27,814 bases of DNA from Phocaeicola_A sp964444735 (GTDB lineage Bacteria; Bacteroidota; Bacteroidia; Bacteroidales; Bacteroidaceae), in the NCBI GenBank assembly GCA_964444735.1, contig CAYUIJ010000022.1, positions 1-27,814 on the forward strand, given 5' to 3'. Below, piece after piece: positions 1 through 8,635 of the stretch (position 1 is its first letter; every line of letters starts with the position of its first letter). The translations under genes and the position numbers were made by a program. The notes under the pieces are model-generated. The model was not told the DNA's origin. It did not search any database and saw nothing but the letters and a program-made list of their open reading frames with translations.

Positions 1-3
1 CAC

Positions 4-11
4 TATCTTTG
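4..11 (+). promoter_or_regulatory. Bacteroides-type -7 box upstream of phoH
   Basis: TATCTTTG fits the Bacteroides -7 consensus TAnnTTTG exactly and is followed by CA. It would start transcription near base 18, leaving a leader of about 28 nt before the phoH ATG. The matching -33 TTTG would lie before the first base of the window, so only half of the promoter can be seen. Confidence 0.6.
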
Positions 12-45
12 CACAAGCAATAAAAAATCCAGAAAATCTCAACGA

Positions 46-1050
46 ATGATAGAAAAACATATCGTTATAGAAGACATAGACCCCGTTATTCTGTATGGCG
101 TGAATAACGTAAACATTCAGATGATAAAAGCCTTATACCCTAAACTCCGAATCGCAGCCAGAGGCAATGTGATAAAAGTCATGGGCAGTGAGGAAGAGAT
201 GTGTGCGTTTGAAGGAAATATCATCAAATTAGAAAAACATTGTCTCAAATACAATTTCCTTTCAGAAGAAACCATACTGAATATAGTAAAAGGAAAAGAA
301 GCACAAACAGAACAACCTGATAATGTCATTGTTTACAGTGTAACAGGAAAACCCATCACTCCCCGTAGTGAGAACCAGCGCAAGCTGGTAAAAGCCTTTG
401 ATGAGAACGATATGATTTTTGCGACAGGACCAGCCGGTTCAGGTAAGACATATACGGCAATTGCATTGGCTGTAAGGGCCATGAAGAATAAACGGATTAA
501 GAAGATTATTTTAAGCCGGCCTGCAGTAGAAGCAGGAGAAAAACTGGGATTCCTCCCCGGAGATATGAAAGACAAGACAGATCCCTATCTGCAGCCACTT
601 TATGATGCATTACAAGAAATGATTCCCGCTGTCAAATTGCAGGAAATGATCGGATTGAATATCATACAGATTGCTCCTCTGGCATTTATGCGCGGACGTT
701 CCTTAAACGATGCGGTAGTTATCCTCGATGAGGCACAAAATACTACTGCACAGCAAATAAAAATGTTTCTTACCCGTATGGGTATGAATACCAAAATGAT
801 AGTCACAGGTGATACTACACAGATAGACCTCCCGTTTTCACAAACATCCGGGCTAATACAGGCAATGCATATATTGAAAGATGTCAAAGGCATCAGTTTT
901 ATAGAAATGAATAAGAACGATATCATACGTCATAAACTGGTTACCCGGATTGTGGAAGCATATGAAGAATATGAAAAAATCTTCGTTGCCAGACAGACCT
1001 GCAAAGACAGCGAGACGTTCTTGCAAGAACAGCTGGAGAATGTGGAATAA
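46..1050 (+). CDS. phoH: PhoH family ATPase
   Basis: A 334-residue PhoH-like P-loop NTPase, a cytosolic protein of the RNA-helicase-like AAA group; in many bacteria it sits near ybeY and is linked to RNA metabolism. Seen here: an N-terminal KH-like region (about 1-95), then the PhoH domain with Walker A GPAGSGKT at residues 128-135, the motif SRPAVEAGEKLGFLPGD at 158-174, Walker B VVILDEAQN at 224-232 and the TGDTTQIDLP stretch at 254-263. Length is normal for the family. The ATG at 46 directly follows a -7 promoter box. The next gene, purC, is about 160 bases away, so phoH may be a single transcript. The family assignment is firm. The exact cellular substrate is not known from sequence. Confidence 0.95.
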   Translation: MIEKHIVIEDIDPVILYGVNNVNIQMIKALYPKLRIAARGNVIKVMGSEEEMCAFEGNIIKLEKHCLKYNFLSEETILNIVKGKEAQTEQPDNVIVYSVTGKPITPRSENQRKLVKAFDENDMIFATGPAGSGKTYTAIALAVRAMKNKRIKKIILSRPAVEAGEKLGFLPGDMKDKTDPYLQPLYDALQEMIPAVKLQEMIGLNIIQIAPLAFMRGRSLNDAVVILDEAQNTTAQQIKMFLTRMGMNTKMIVTGDTTQIDLPFSQTSGLIQAMHILKDVKGISFIEMNKNDIIRHKLVTRIVEAYEEYEKIFVARQTCKDSETFLQEQLENVE

Positions 1051-1089
1051 TCCGTATCTCTCCTGCTTTTCCCGATGAGACTTAATAAA

Positions 1090-1105
1090 TTAGCGAACGC
1101 GCTAA
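1090..1105. repeat. short perfect inverted repeat between phoH and purC
   Basis: TTAGCG-AACG-CGCTAA is a 6-bp perfect stem with a 4-nt loop, 40 bases after the phoH stop. No T tract follows it, so it is a weak terminator candidate on either strand. It could also be a small operator. The rest of 1051-1209 is AT-rich, with no clear TAnnTTTG box for purC. Confidence 0.35.
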
Positions 1106-1209
1106 CAAATATAACAACCAACTCTTAAAAGTATGCAGTCATTACATAAAAGAAAAGAATAGTAAAGGAAACAAGAAACATACTGACATTAAATAATATA
1201 AACACAATT

Positions 1210-2154
1210 ATGGGAGCATTAGTAAAAACAGACTTTAATTTTCCGGGACAAAAAGATGTTTATCACGGAAAAGTGCGCGATGTATACAATATCAGCGATG
1301 ATTTACTAGTAATGGTTGCTACTGACCGTATTTCGGCTTTCGATGTTATACTACCCAAAGGGATTCCATTCAAAGGACAGATTCTTAACCAAATAGCAGC
1401 AAAATTTCTGGATGCTACCGCTGACATTGTACCTAACTGGAAAATAGCGACTCCCGACCCTATGGTTACCATAGGATTAAAATGTGAAGGTTTTCGTGTG
1501 GAAATGATTATACGTGGATATCTCACCGGAAGTGCATGGCGTGAATACAAAGCAGGCTGTCGCACATTATGCGGAGTCACACTTCCTGAAGGAATGAAAG
1601 AAAACCAAAAATTTCCTACTCCCATCATAACTCCTACCACTAAAGCCGAAGCAGGACATGATGAATACATATCGAAAGAAAAAATTATTGGCCAGGGTAT
1701 TGTCGGCAAGGAAGATTATGAACTGATGGAAAAATATACCTATGTATTGTTCGAAAGAGGTAGCAGGATGGCTGCGGAGAAAGGGCTTATCCTGGTAGAT
1801 ACAAAATATGAATTCGGCAAGAGAGACGGTAAAGTTTATCTGATTGACGAAATTCATACTCCAGACTCTTCACGTTACTTCTATGCTGACAGATATCAGG
1901 AGAAATTCGAAAAAGGCGAACCGCAAAAACAGCTTTCAAAAGAATTTGTGCGTCAATGGCTTATAGAACATGGTTTTATGGGTAGATCCGGACAGCAGAT
2001 CCCTACAATGACCAATGAATATGTAAACAGCGTATCAGAACGCTACATTGAATTATACGAGCATATTGTAGGTGAAAAATTTGAAAAATCTGCTTCTGAG
2101 AATCTGGCTGCACGCATAGAAAAGAATATTATCGAATTCCTAAAAAACAGATAA
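1210..2154 (+). CDS. purC: phosphoribosylaminoimidazole-succinocarboxamide synthase
   Basis: SAICAR synthetase (314 residues). It joins CAIR and aspartate with ATP hydrolysis in cytosolic purine synthesis. Visible signatures are HGKVRDVY (residues 19-26), the nucleotide-site stretch ATDRISAFDVILP (about 38-50), VEMIIRGYLTGSAW (about 97-110) and the C-terminal motif YLIDEIHTPDSSRYF. The length fits the longer form of the enzyme. The ATG at 1210 is preceded by an A-rich leader with no Shine-Dalgarno, usual for Bacteroides. The stop overlaps the menG start by one base (TAATG), so the two are probably translationally coupled although they belong to unrelated pathways. A second purine gene, purM, lies downstream in the same gene run. 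Confidence 0.97.
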   Translation: MGALVKTDFNFPGQKDVYHGKVRDVYNISDDLLVMVATDRISAFDVILPKGIPFKGQILNQIAAKFLDATADIVPNWKIATPDPMVTIGLKCEGFRVEMIIRGYLTGSAWREYKAGCRTLCGVTLPEGMKENQKFPTPIITPTTKAEAGHDEYISKEKIIGQGIVGKEDYELMEKYTYVLFERGSRMAAEKGLILVDTKYEFGKRDGKVYLIDEIHTPDSSRYFYADRYQEKFEKGEPQKQLSKEFVRQWLIEHGFMGRSGQQIPTMTNEYVNSVSERYIELYEHIVGEKFEKSASENLAARIEKNIIEFLKNR

Positions 2155-2894
2155 TGGGATACGCGCAAGAATATATCAAACCGTACAGCAATGATAAAGG
2201 AAGTAAAAAGGACCAAGTGGAGCAGATGTTTAACAACATTGCTTCTGCCTACGATCCTTTGAATCATATATTATCATTGGGCATTGACCGCCAATGGAGA
2301 AAAACGGCGATCAGATGGCTGCATTTGTTCAGGCCCCAACGTATACTTGACATTGCAACCGGAACAGGCGACTTTGCCATTCTGGCAGGAAAAGAACTTG
2401 CACCTAAGGAATTAATAGGTATTGACATATCAGAAGGTATGATGCAAGTGGCAAAACAAAAAGTAAAGAAACAACAGTTAGGCAATATCATACGTTTCCA
2501 GAAAGAGGATTGCCTAAGTCTGCCATTCGAAAGTAATAATTTTGACGCTGCAATCATCGCTTTCGGTGTACGCAACTTTGAGAATATGGACAGATCACTC
2601 AAGGAAATATACCGTGTGTTGCAACTTAACGGGCATCTGGTGATTTTGGAGCTGTCAACTCCCGTGACATTTCCAATGAAACAGCTGTTTGCCATATACT
2701 CCAAGATTGCACTCCCTGCCATTGGAAGACTCATATCAAAAGATAAAAGTGCTTATACTTATCTTCCTGAAACGATCAAAGCTTTTCCACAAGGTGAAAT
2801 CATGCAGGGAATAATAGCCAAATCCGGATTCAAAGAAGTGAAATTCCGGCGGCTCACCATGGGCATTTGTACTTTGTATATGGCAACAAAATAA
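2154..2894 (+). CDS. menG: demethylmenaquinone methyltransferase
   Basis: A UbiE/MenG-family SAM-dependent C-methyltransferase of 246 residues, which carries out the last step of menaquinone synthesis. Bacteroidales respire with menaquinone and lack ubiquinone, so the menaquinone role is the likely one. Class I methyltransferase motif I is LDIATGTGDFAI (residues 65-76), followed by the acidic end of the next strand (IGIDISEGM), the UbiE-type segment AIIAFGVRNFENM and the family C-terminus GICTLYMATK. The ATG shares one base with the purC stop codon. aroE follows after 34 bases, so purC-menG-aroE look cotranscribed. The family assignment is firm. The exact quinone substrate is inferred from the organism. 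Confidence 0.95.
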   Translation: MGYAQEYIKPYSNDKGSKKDQVEQMFNNIASAYDPLNHILSLGIDRQWRKTAIRWLHLFRPQRILDIATGTGDFAILAGKELAPKELIGIDISEGMMQVAKQKVKKQQLGNIIRFQKEDCLSLPFESNNFDAAIIAFGVRNFENMDRSLKEIYRVLQLNGHLVILELSTPVTFPMKQLFAIYSKIALPAIGRLISKDKSAYTYLPETIKAFPQGEIMQGIIAKSGFKEVKFRRLTMGICTLYMATK

Positions 2895-2928
2895 ATGATA
2901 GTAAAACAATTAATAAAGATATATTGGT

Positions 2929-3672
2929 ATGGATAAATACGGACTGATTGGCTACCCGCTAGGACATTCTTTTTCCTGCAACTATTTCAACGAGGAATTT
3001 GAAAATGAGGCTATTGATGCGCAATACATCAATTTTGAGATACCTACCATTAATGACTTCCCACAAATATTAGCAGAAAACCCCGAACTCAGAGGGTTGA
3101 ATGTAACTCTTCCGTATAAAGAAAAAATAATACCTTATTTAGACAAACTGGACAAAGACGCATTGGCCATAGGGGCTGTCAATGTGATAAAAATCATTCC
3201 ACAAAAAGGCAATCAGTCAAAATTGGTCGGATACAATTCGGATGTTATCGGTTTTACGCAATCCATAGATCCCCTGCTTGATCCGCATCATAAAAAAGCA
3301 CTGGTATTAGGAACCGGAGGAGCATCAAAAGCTGTAGCTTACGGACTCAAACGACTCGGAATAGAAAGTATGTTTGTATCACGTTATCAACGGCCTAACG
3401 CATGCACTTACGAAGAACTGACACCGGAAATCATGAAAGAGTACACAATCATTGTTAACTGTACTCCGGTAGGAATGTACCCTCATACCGACCAATGCCC
3501 CAATATCCCCTATAATCTGTTAACTTCAAATCATTTGCTTTACGATTTGCTCTACAATCCTGACAAGACCCTATTCATGAGAAAAGGAAATGCTATGGGT
3601 GCCGTAACAAAAAACGGATTGGAAATGTTACTCTTACAAGCTTTTGCCGCATGGGATATCTGGAACAAATAA
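2929..3672 (+). CDS. aroE: shikimate dehydrogenase
   Basis: NADPH-dependent reduction of 3-dehydroshikimate to shikimate, in the pathway to aromatic amino acids and menaquinone precursors. The 247 residues carry the substrate-site motif GYPLGHS (8-14), NVTLPYK (58-64, ending in the catalytic lysine), GYNSDVIGF with the catalytic aspartate near residue 105, and the dinucleotide loop LGTGGASKAV (127-136). It is somewhat shorter than the E. coli enzyme (about 272), as usual in Bacteroidetes. It ends 8 bases before the next ORF. Chorismate also feeds menaquinone, which gives a loose link to menG upstream. Confidence 0.96.
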   Translation: MDKYGLIGYPLGHSFSCNYFNEEFENEAIDAQYINFEIPTINDFPQILAENPELRGLNVTLPYKEKIIPYLDKLDKDALAIGAVNVIKIIPQKGNQSKLVGYNSDVIGFTQSIDPLLDPHHKKALVLGTGGASKAVAYGLKRLGIESMFVSRYQRPNACTYEELTPEIMKEYTIIVNCTPVGMYPHTDQCPNIPYNLLTSNHLLYDLLYNPDKTLFMRKGNAMGAVTKNGLEMLLLQAFAAWDIWNK

Positions 3673-3680
3673 AAACAGCC

Positions 3681-4652
3681 ATGAAAAGAAGAACAAAAAT
3701 AATCTGGAGCATATCAGGCTTTGTATTCCTTGTTATTATAATCTGTACAGGAGCAGGACTTTATATGCTTGATTATGCGTTGTGTCCAGACAACCAAGAA
3801 AAAGATTTCAGAGAAACAGATCTTCAAGGCTCATGGAAATATATGCTTACTGAATATCCCTTTATAAGTCAATGGGTAGATAGCCTGCAACAATCAAAGG
3901 CTCTGAAAGACACCTTTATAATTACCGATGACCATATCCGCCTGCATGCCTTTTACGCATCATCTCCCGACAGTACCTCCCGAACTGCGGTCATCATACA
4001 TGGATATACCGACAATGCCATTCGGATGATGATGATCGGCTATATGTATAACCACGATTTGCAATACAACATTCTTCTCCCAGACTTACGCTATGCAGGA
4101 TGGAGCGATGGCTCTCACATACAAATGGGATGGAATGACAGAACAGACGTACTGAGATGGATGGATGTAGCCAATGACATTTTTGACGGACATACTCAAA
4201 TGGTGGTACATGGAATATCAATGGGAGCAGCAACCGCCATGATGGTTTCAGGTGAAAAACAACAAGAATATGTAAAATGCTTCGTGGAAGACTGCGGATA
4301 TACCAGCGTAAAAGAGCAGTTTGCCAAAGAGCTTAAAGAACAGTCCGGACTTCCATCTTTCCCAATACTTGACATAGCAAGTTGTCTTTGCCGGCTAAAA
4401 TACGGATGGGACTTCGATACGGCCAGTGCTGAGAATCAGGTAAGAAGATGTAAGCTGCCGATGCTTTTTATACATGGAGACGCTGATGATTATGTTCCTG
4501 CCTGGATGGTATATAAGGTATATGAAGCCAAGCCGGAACCTAAAGAATTATGGGTGGTGCCCAATGCGACACATGCCATGTCATACCGTGACAACAAGAC
4601 AGAATATACAAGCAGAGTGAAAGAATTCACAGCAAAGTACATCTCTGAATAA
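3681..4652 (+). CDS. membrane-anchored alpha/beta hydrolase
   Basis: An alpha/beta-hydrolase-fold protein of 323 residues that starts with a basic stretch and one hydrophobic segment (about 8-30), so it is probably an inner-membrane anchor or an uncleaved signal. The fold shows the oxyanion-loop motif IIHGYTDN (105-112), a nucleophile elbow GISMG with Ser180, a likely acid at Asp267 or Asp270 (HGDADDYVP) and His298 (NATHAM). These form a complete triad, so the enzyme is probably active as an esterase, peptidase or acyltransferase; the substrate cannot be told. A start at 3651 inside aroE is possible in frame, but ATG 3681 gives a clean KRR-plus-hydrophobic N-terminus and is preferred. Confidence 0.85.
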   Translation: MKRRTKIIWSISGFVFLVIIICTGAGLYMLDYALCPDNQEKDFRETDLQGSWKYMLTEYPFISQWVDSLQQSKALKDTFIITDDHIRLHAFYASSPDSTSRTAVIIHGYTDNAIRMMMIGYMYNHDLQYNILLPDLRYAGWSDGSHIQMGWNDRTDVLRWMDVANDIFDGHTQMVVHGISMGAATAMMVSGEKQQEYVKCFVEDCGYTSVKEQFAKELKEQSGLPSFPILDIASCLCRLKYGWDFDTASAENQVRRCKLPMLFIHGDADDYVPAWMVYKVYEAKPEPKELWVVPNATHAMSYRDNKTEYTSRVKEFTAKYISE

Positions 4653-4717
4653 TTGGATCAACTCTGTATACGAATGCAAAAAAGCAAATAACAGGCCATA
4701 TCTTGCAAAGATTTTTG

Positions 4718-4725
4718 TACATTTG
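4718..4725 (+). promoter_or_regulatory. -7 box just upstream of the TPM-domain gene
   Basis: TACATTTG matches TAnnTTTG. It ends 8 bases before the ATG at 4733, which would give an almost leaderless transcript. No TTTG is seen 19-21 bp further upstream, so the promoter is incomplete by consensus. Confidence 0.4.
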
Positions 4726-4732
4726 CGTCCGT

Positions 4733-5662
4733 ATGAAAAAGCATTATATTATACTGGCGCTTTGTGCTATATTCAGCATTCTGCATCTGCAGACACGGGC
4801 ACACCCGTATAAGGTAAATGAAATACCTATGACACATCTGCAGGATCGTACACGTTATGTGTCAAACCCAGACGGAATTTTATCAGCACAGACTGTAGAG
4901 AGTATAGACAGCATTCTTTATGCTTTGGAACAAAAAACCGGAATAGAGACGCTGGTTGTATCCGTAAATGAAATAGAAGGCGGAGATTGTTTTGAATTTG
5001 CATTACAATTGGGAAAACAAAACGGCATAGGTAAAAAAGAAACTGACAACGGACTTGTAATATTGCTTGTAACCCAAGAACGATGCATACAGTTCGTCAC
5101 CGGATACGGCTTGGAAGGAATTCTTCCGGATGCTGTATGCCGGCGCATACAAGTACAGCATATGAATCCCTATTTCGGAAAAGCCGACTGGAACACAGGA
5201 ATGCTTTCCGGTATCCGGGCTGTAAATTCATATCTGAAAAATTATCACGATGGTACCGAAAGCAATGACAGGCCGGCAGGATTCACCGCTTCAGACTATT
5301 ATCCGTTTATCTTTGCAGGAATCATCTTTATTGCATTCTTTATCTTTGCATATAAAAATCAAAGGCGAAAAAGCAGATGCCCACACTGCAAAAAGCATAC
5401 ATTACGACATACAGACTCACGACTCGTCTCAAATATCAATGGTATCAGAAAAGAAGAAGCAATATATACATGCGCGCATTGCGGATATACAATAGTACGC
5501 GAAGAAGAATCACATGACAATCATGACGGATTCGGCGGACGTGGAGGCGGTCCTGTTATCTTCGGAGGCGGCTTTTTCAGACGAAGAAATGGAGGAGGGT
5601 TTAACGGAGGTAGTTTTGGAGGCGGCAATTTTGGCGGAGGAGGCTCTGGATCAAAATTCTAA
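4733..5662 (+). CDS. exported TPM-domain protein with zinc ribbon and glycine-rich tail
   Basis: A 309-residue TPM-domain (YgcG-like) envelope protein. Layout: signal peptide (1-23), TPM domain (about 38-165, with the typical YVSNPDGILS opening and FVTGYGLEGILPD core), TM helix (about 190-207), a cytosolic zinc-ribbon-like pair CPHC (216-219) and CAHC (247-250), then a Gly/Phe-rich tail from about 266 to the end. The TPM domain is thought to act in the periplasm, in photosystem repair or envelope quality control elsewhere; a function here is not known. A longer TTG start at 4703 is rejected because ATG 4733 starts the signal peptide MKKHY. lemA follows after 33 bases, a common TPM/LemA pairing. 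Confidence 0.88.
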   Translation: MKKHYIILALCAIFSILHLQTRAHPYKVNEIPMTHLQDRTRYVSNPDGILSAQTVESIDSILYALEQKTGIETLVVSVNEIEGGDCFEFALQLGKQNGIGKKETDNGLVILLVTQERCIQFVTGYGLEGILPDAVCRRIQVQHMNPYFGKADWNTGMLSGIRAVNSYLKNYHDGTESNDRPAGFTASDYYPFIFAGIIFIAFFIFAYKNQRRKSRCPHCKKHTLRHTDSRLVSNINGIRKEEAIYTCAHCGYTIVREEESHDNHDGFGGRGGGPVIFGGGFFRRRNGGGFNGGSFGGGNFGGGGSGSKF

Positions 5663-5695
5663 ATGAACAAGTTTAATAATTAAACAGATATCAGT

Positions 5696-6274
5696 ATGAA
5701 AAATCTAATGAGCTTATTTTTTGTTATTATAAGTATTGCAACACTAAGCAGCTGCGGCTATAACAGCATGGTAGAAAAGGAAGAAGCCGTAAACACTGCC
5801 TGGAGTAACGTTGAAAATCAGTACCAGCGCAGAGCAGACCTCATTCCTAACCTTGTAAATACAGTGAAGGGATATACTACCCACGAACAGGAGACACTGG
5901 AATCTGTAGTAAATGCGCGTTCAAAAGCCACACAGATTACATTGAAAGCTGAAGACATGACTCCCGAAAGGCTCAAAGAATATCAGGCTATACAAGGAGA
6001 AGTAGGTAGTGCATTAAGCCGGTTGCTCGCTGTCACCGAAAACTATCCGGAACTGAAGGCAAACCAGAATTTTAAGGAATTGCAAGCCCAGCTTGAAGGA
6101 ACGGAAAACCGCATAAGCGTGGAGCGCAGGAACTTTAACCAAGCGACACAAGATTATAACACCTATATCCGCAAATTTCCCAACAACCTGTTTGCCGGCA
6201 TGTTTGGTTTTGAGAAAAAACCTTATTTCGAAGCTGAAGCAGGCAACGAAAAAGCACCAGAAGTAAAATTTTAA
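5696..6274 (+). CDS. lemA: LemA family lipoprotein
   Basis: A LemA-domain protein of 192 residues. The N-terminus is a lipoprotein signal with lipobox LSSC and lipidation cysteine at residue 20; the mature part carries the LemA signature EEAVNTAWSNVENQYQRRADLIPNLVNTVKGY (starting near residue 29) and a long alpha-helical body. LemA proteins form elongated helical bundles with the N-terminus at the membrane; their biochemical role is unclear. The gene sits directly behind a TPM-domain gene, so the two products probably work together at the envelope. It is 27 bases upstream of purM. Confidence 0.93.
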   Translation: MKNLMSLFFVIISIATLSSCGYNSMVEKEEAVNTAWSNVENQYQRRADLIPNLVNTVKGYTTHEQETLESVVNARSKATQITLKAEDMTPERLKEYQAIQGEVGSALSRLLAVTENYPELKANQNFKELQAQLEGTENRISVERRNFNQATQDYNTYIRKFPNNLFAGMFGFEKKPYFEAEAGNEKAPEVKF

Positions 6275-6301
6275 AAAGCCGGAACCGAGAACGATAAGTA
6301 T

Positions 6302-7468
6302 ATGAGCAGCCAACGTTATATGTCAAGAGGCGTTTCAGCACTTAAAGAAGATGTACGCAATGCCATACAGAATATTGATAAAGGAATATACCCCAAGGCA
6401 TTCTGTAAAATTATACCCGACATATTAGGCGGTGATCCGGAATATTGCAATATAATGCATGCCGATGGAGCCGGAACAAAATCAAGTCTGGCTTATCTTT
6501 ATTGGAAAGAAACCGGAGATCTGAGCATATGGAAAGGCATTGCCCAAGATGCCCTTATCATGAACATAGATGACTTGTTATGTGTAGGAGCAGTAGACAA
6601 CATATTGGTATCTTCAACCATAGGCCGGAATAAACTGCTTATTCCCGGTGAGGTTATCTCTGCTATCATAAACGGAACGGACGAGCTTCTTGCAGAACTG
6701 CGTGAAATGGGTATAGGCGTATATGCGACTGGCGGTGAGACTGCCGATGTCGGTGACTTGGTCCGTACAATCATAGTAGACAGTACAGTAACTTGCCGAA
6801 TGAAACGCAAAGATGTTATCGATAACGCAAATATTCGTCCGGGAGATGTCATTGTCGGACTGGCATCTTACGGACAGGCAACTTATGAGAAAGAGTACAA
6901 TGGCGGAATGGGAAGCAACGGACTGACTTCTGCGCGCCATGACATGTTTGCCAGATATCTGGCTGAAAAATATCCTGAAAGCTATGATAAGGCCATTCCT
7001 GAAGAACTTATATATTCAGGGAAGCTAAAACTCACAGATAAAGTAGAAGGAAGTCCATTGGATGCAGGGAAGCTGGTTCTGTCTCCTACACGTACCTATG
7101 CGCCAGTAGTAAAGAAACTTCTGGATGCTCTTCGTCATGAAATACACGGAATGGTACATTGTTCCGGAGGAGCACAAACCAAGGTGCTCCATTTTGTAGA
7201 CAACGTGCGGATAGTTAAGAATAACCTCTTCCCTGTTCCGCCCCTCTTCAAAACAATTCAGGAGCAAAGCGGGACTGATTGGAATGAAATGTACAAAGTA
7301 TTCAACATGGGGCATCGTCTGGAGGTATATCTTTCATCAGAACATGCAGAAGAAGTTGTTGCCATCAGCAAAAGCTTCAACATTGACGCGCAAATTATCG
7401 GCCGTATAGAAAAATGCGATCACAAAGAATTAATCATCAAGAGCGAATTCGGAGAATTTAAATATTAA
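6302..7468 (+). CDS. purM: phosphoribosylformylglycinamidine cyclo-ligase (AIR synthase)
   Basis: ATP-dependent closure of FGAM to AIR, the fifth step of purine synthesis, in the cytosol. The 388 residues are longer than the E. coli enzyme (345) but match the Bacteroidetes form. Visible signatures are the early SRGVSA start, HADGAGTKS (about 45-53), ALIMNIDDLLCVGA, the ATGGETADVGDLV region and a C-terminal GHRLEVY domain. Start ATG 6302 is taken because MSSQRYMSRGVSALKEDV matches the expected N-terminus. It is followed closely by prfA (23 bases), so purM-prfA-pyrF form a tight three-gene run. Confidence 0.95.
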   Translation: MSSQRYMSRGVSALKEDVRNAIQNIDKGIYPKAFCKIIPDILGGDPEYCNIMHADGAGTKSSLAYLYWKETGDLSIWKGIAQDALIMNIDDLLCVGAVDNILVSSTIGRNKLLIPGEVISAIINGTDELLAELREMGIGVYATGGETADVGDLVRTIIVDSTVTCRMKRKDVIDNANIRPGDVIVGLASYGQATYEKEYNGGMGSNGLTSARHDMFARYLAEKYPESYDKAIPEELIYSGKLKLTDKVEGSPLDAGKLVLSPTRTYAPVVKKLLDALRHEIHGMVHCSGGAQTKVLHFVDNVRIVKNNLFPVPPLFKTIQEQSGTDWNEMYKVFNMGHRLEVYLSSEHAEEVVAISKSFNIDAQIIGRIEKCDHKELIIKSEFGEFKY

Positions 7469-7491
7469 CTAAAAAGTAGCATACAAGATAA

Positions 7492-8604
7492 ATGCCCGGA
7501 AACAATACATTGTTGGAAAAGTCTGACGAATTGGTTGCACGCTTTGAAGAAGTCTCTACCTTAATCACTGACCCTTCCGTAATAGCAGATCAGAAACGAT
7601 ATGTAAAGCTGACAAAAGAATATAAGGAACTAAGCGAACTGATGAAAGCGCGAAAAGAATATATTCAATGTCTGAACGGACTGGAAGAGGCCAGACAAAT
7701 CATTTTGACTGAAAGTGATCCCGAAATGAAAGACATGGCGCGTGAAGAAGCCAGTACATGTGAAAACAGACTACCTGAACTGGAAGAAAGAATCAAGCTG
7801 TTGCTCGTCCCGGCCGACCCGCAAGATGACCGTAATGCCATCCTCGAAATCAGAGGAGGAACAGGAGGTGACGAGGCTGCAATCTTTGCCGGTGACTTGT
7901 TCAGAATGTATGCCAAATACTGCGAGTCGAAAGGTTGGAAAATGGAAATATTAAACTTTAACGAAGGCGCAGCCGGAGGATACAAAGAAATCGTATGTTC
8001 TATTTCTGGAGAAAAAGTGTATGGAACCCTCAAATACGAATCAGGAGTACACCGCGTACAACGGGTTCCGGCAACAGAGACACAGGGGAGAATACATACA
8101 TCCGCCGCCTCTGTAGCCATTCTGCCCGAAGCAGAACCTTTTGATGTAGAAATCAATGAAAGAAAAATCAAATGGGATACGTTCAGAAGCGGAGGTGCCG
8201 GTGGACAAAATGTAAATAAAGTCGAATCGGGAGTTCGTCTGCGCTACAATTGGGAAAATCCCGATACAGGTATTGCAGAGGAAATTCTGATTGAATGTAC
8301 GGAAACACGTGACCAGCCTAAAAATAAAGAAAGGGCATTGGCCCGTCTCCGCACTTTCATTTATGACAAAGAACACCAAAAATATATCGATAACATTGCA
8401 TCCAAACGAAAAACTATGGTATCTACAGGCGATCGCTCAGCCAAGATACGCACGTACAATTATCCACAGGGACGTATCACAGATCACCGTATAAACTATA
8501 CCGTTTATAATTTGGCATCGTTTATGGATGGCAACATACAAGACTGCATAGATCATCTGACTATTGCGGAAAATGCAGAACGTTTAAAAGAAAGTGAATT
8601 GTAG
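7492..8604 (+). CDS. prfA: peptide chain release factor 1
   Basis: RF1 recognises UAA and UAG on the ribosome and triggers peptide release. The 370 residues show the codon-recognition tripeptide PAT at 193-195 (inside RVPATETQGRIHTS) and the catalytic GGQ at 237-239 (GGAGGQNVNK), where the glutamine would be methylated by PrmC. The N-terminal helical domain (about 1-100) and C-terminal TYNYPQGRITDHR are also typical. PAT rather than SPF marks it as RF1, not RF2, and no internal frameshift is present. It lies between purM and pyrF with short gaps. Confidence 0.97.
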   Translation: MPGNNTLLEKSDELVARFEEVSTLITDPSVIADQKRYVKLTKEYKELSELMKARKEYIQCLNGLEEARQIILTESDPEMKDMAREEASTCENRLPELEERIKLLLVPADPQDDRNAILEIRGGTGGDEAAIFAGDLFRMYAKYCESKGWKMEILNFNEGAAGGYKEIVCSISGEKVYGTLKYESGVHRVQRVPATETQGRIHTSAASVAILPEAEPFDVEINERKIKWDTFRSGGAGGQNVNKVESGVRLRYNWENPDTGIAEEILIECTETRDQPKNKERALARLRTFIYDKEHQKYIDNIASKRKTMVSTGDRSAKIRTYNYPQGRITDHRINYTVYNLASFMDGNIQDCIDHLTIAENAERLKESEL

Positions 8605-8635
8605 TCATGGAATTTTATAAATCATCGGGAACGTT

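Noticed and set aside
4703..4732. A TTG start that would add ten residues to the TPM-domain protein
   Set aside because: The ATG at 4733 starts a proper signal peptide, and the added residues would precede it and overlap the promoter box.
7492..8604. Release factor 2 with a programmed frameshift
   Set aside because: The tripeptide is PAT, as in RF1, and the reading frame is continuous.
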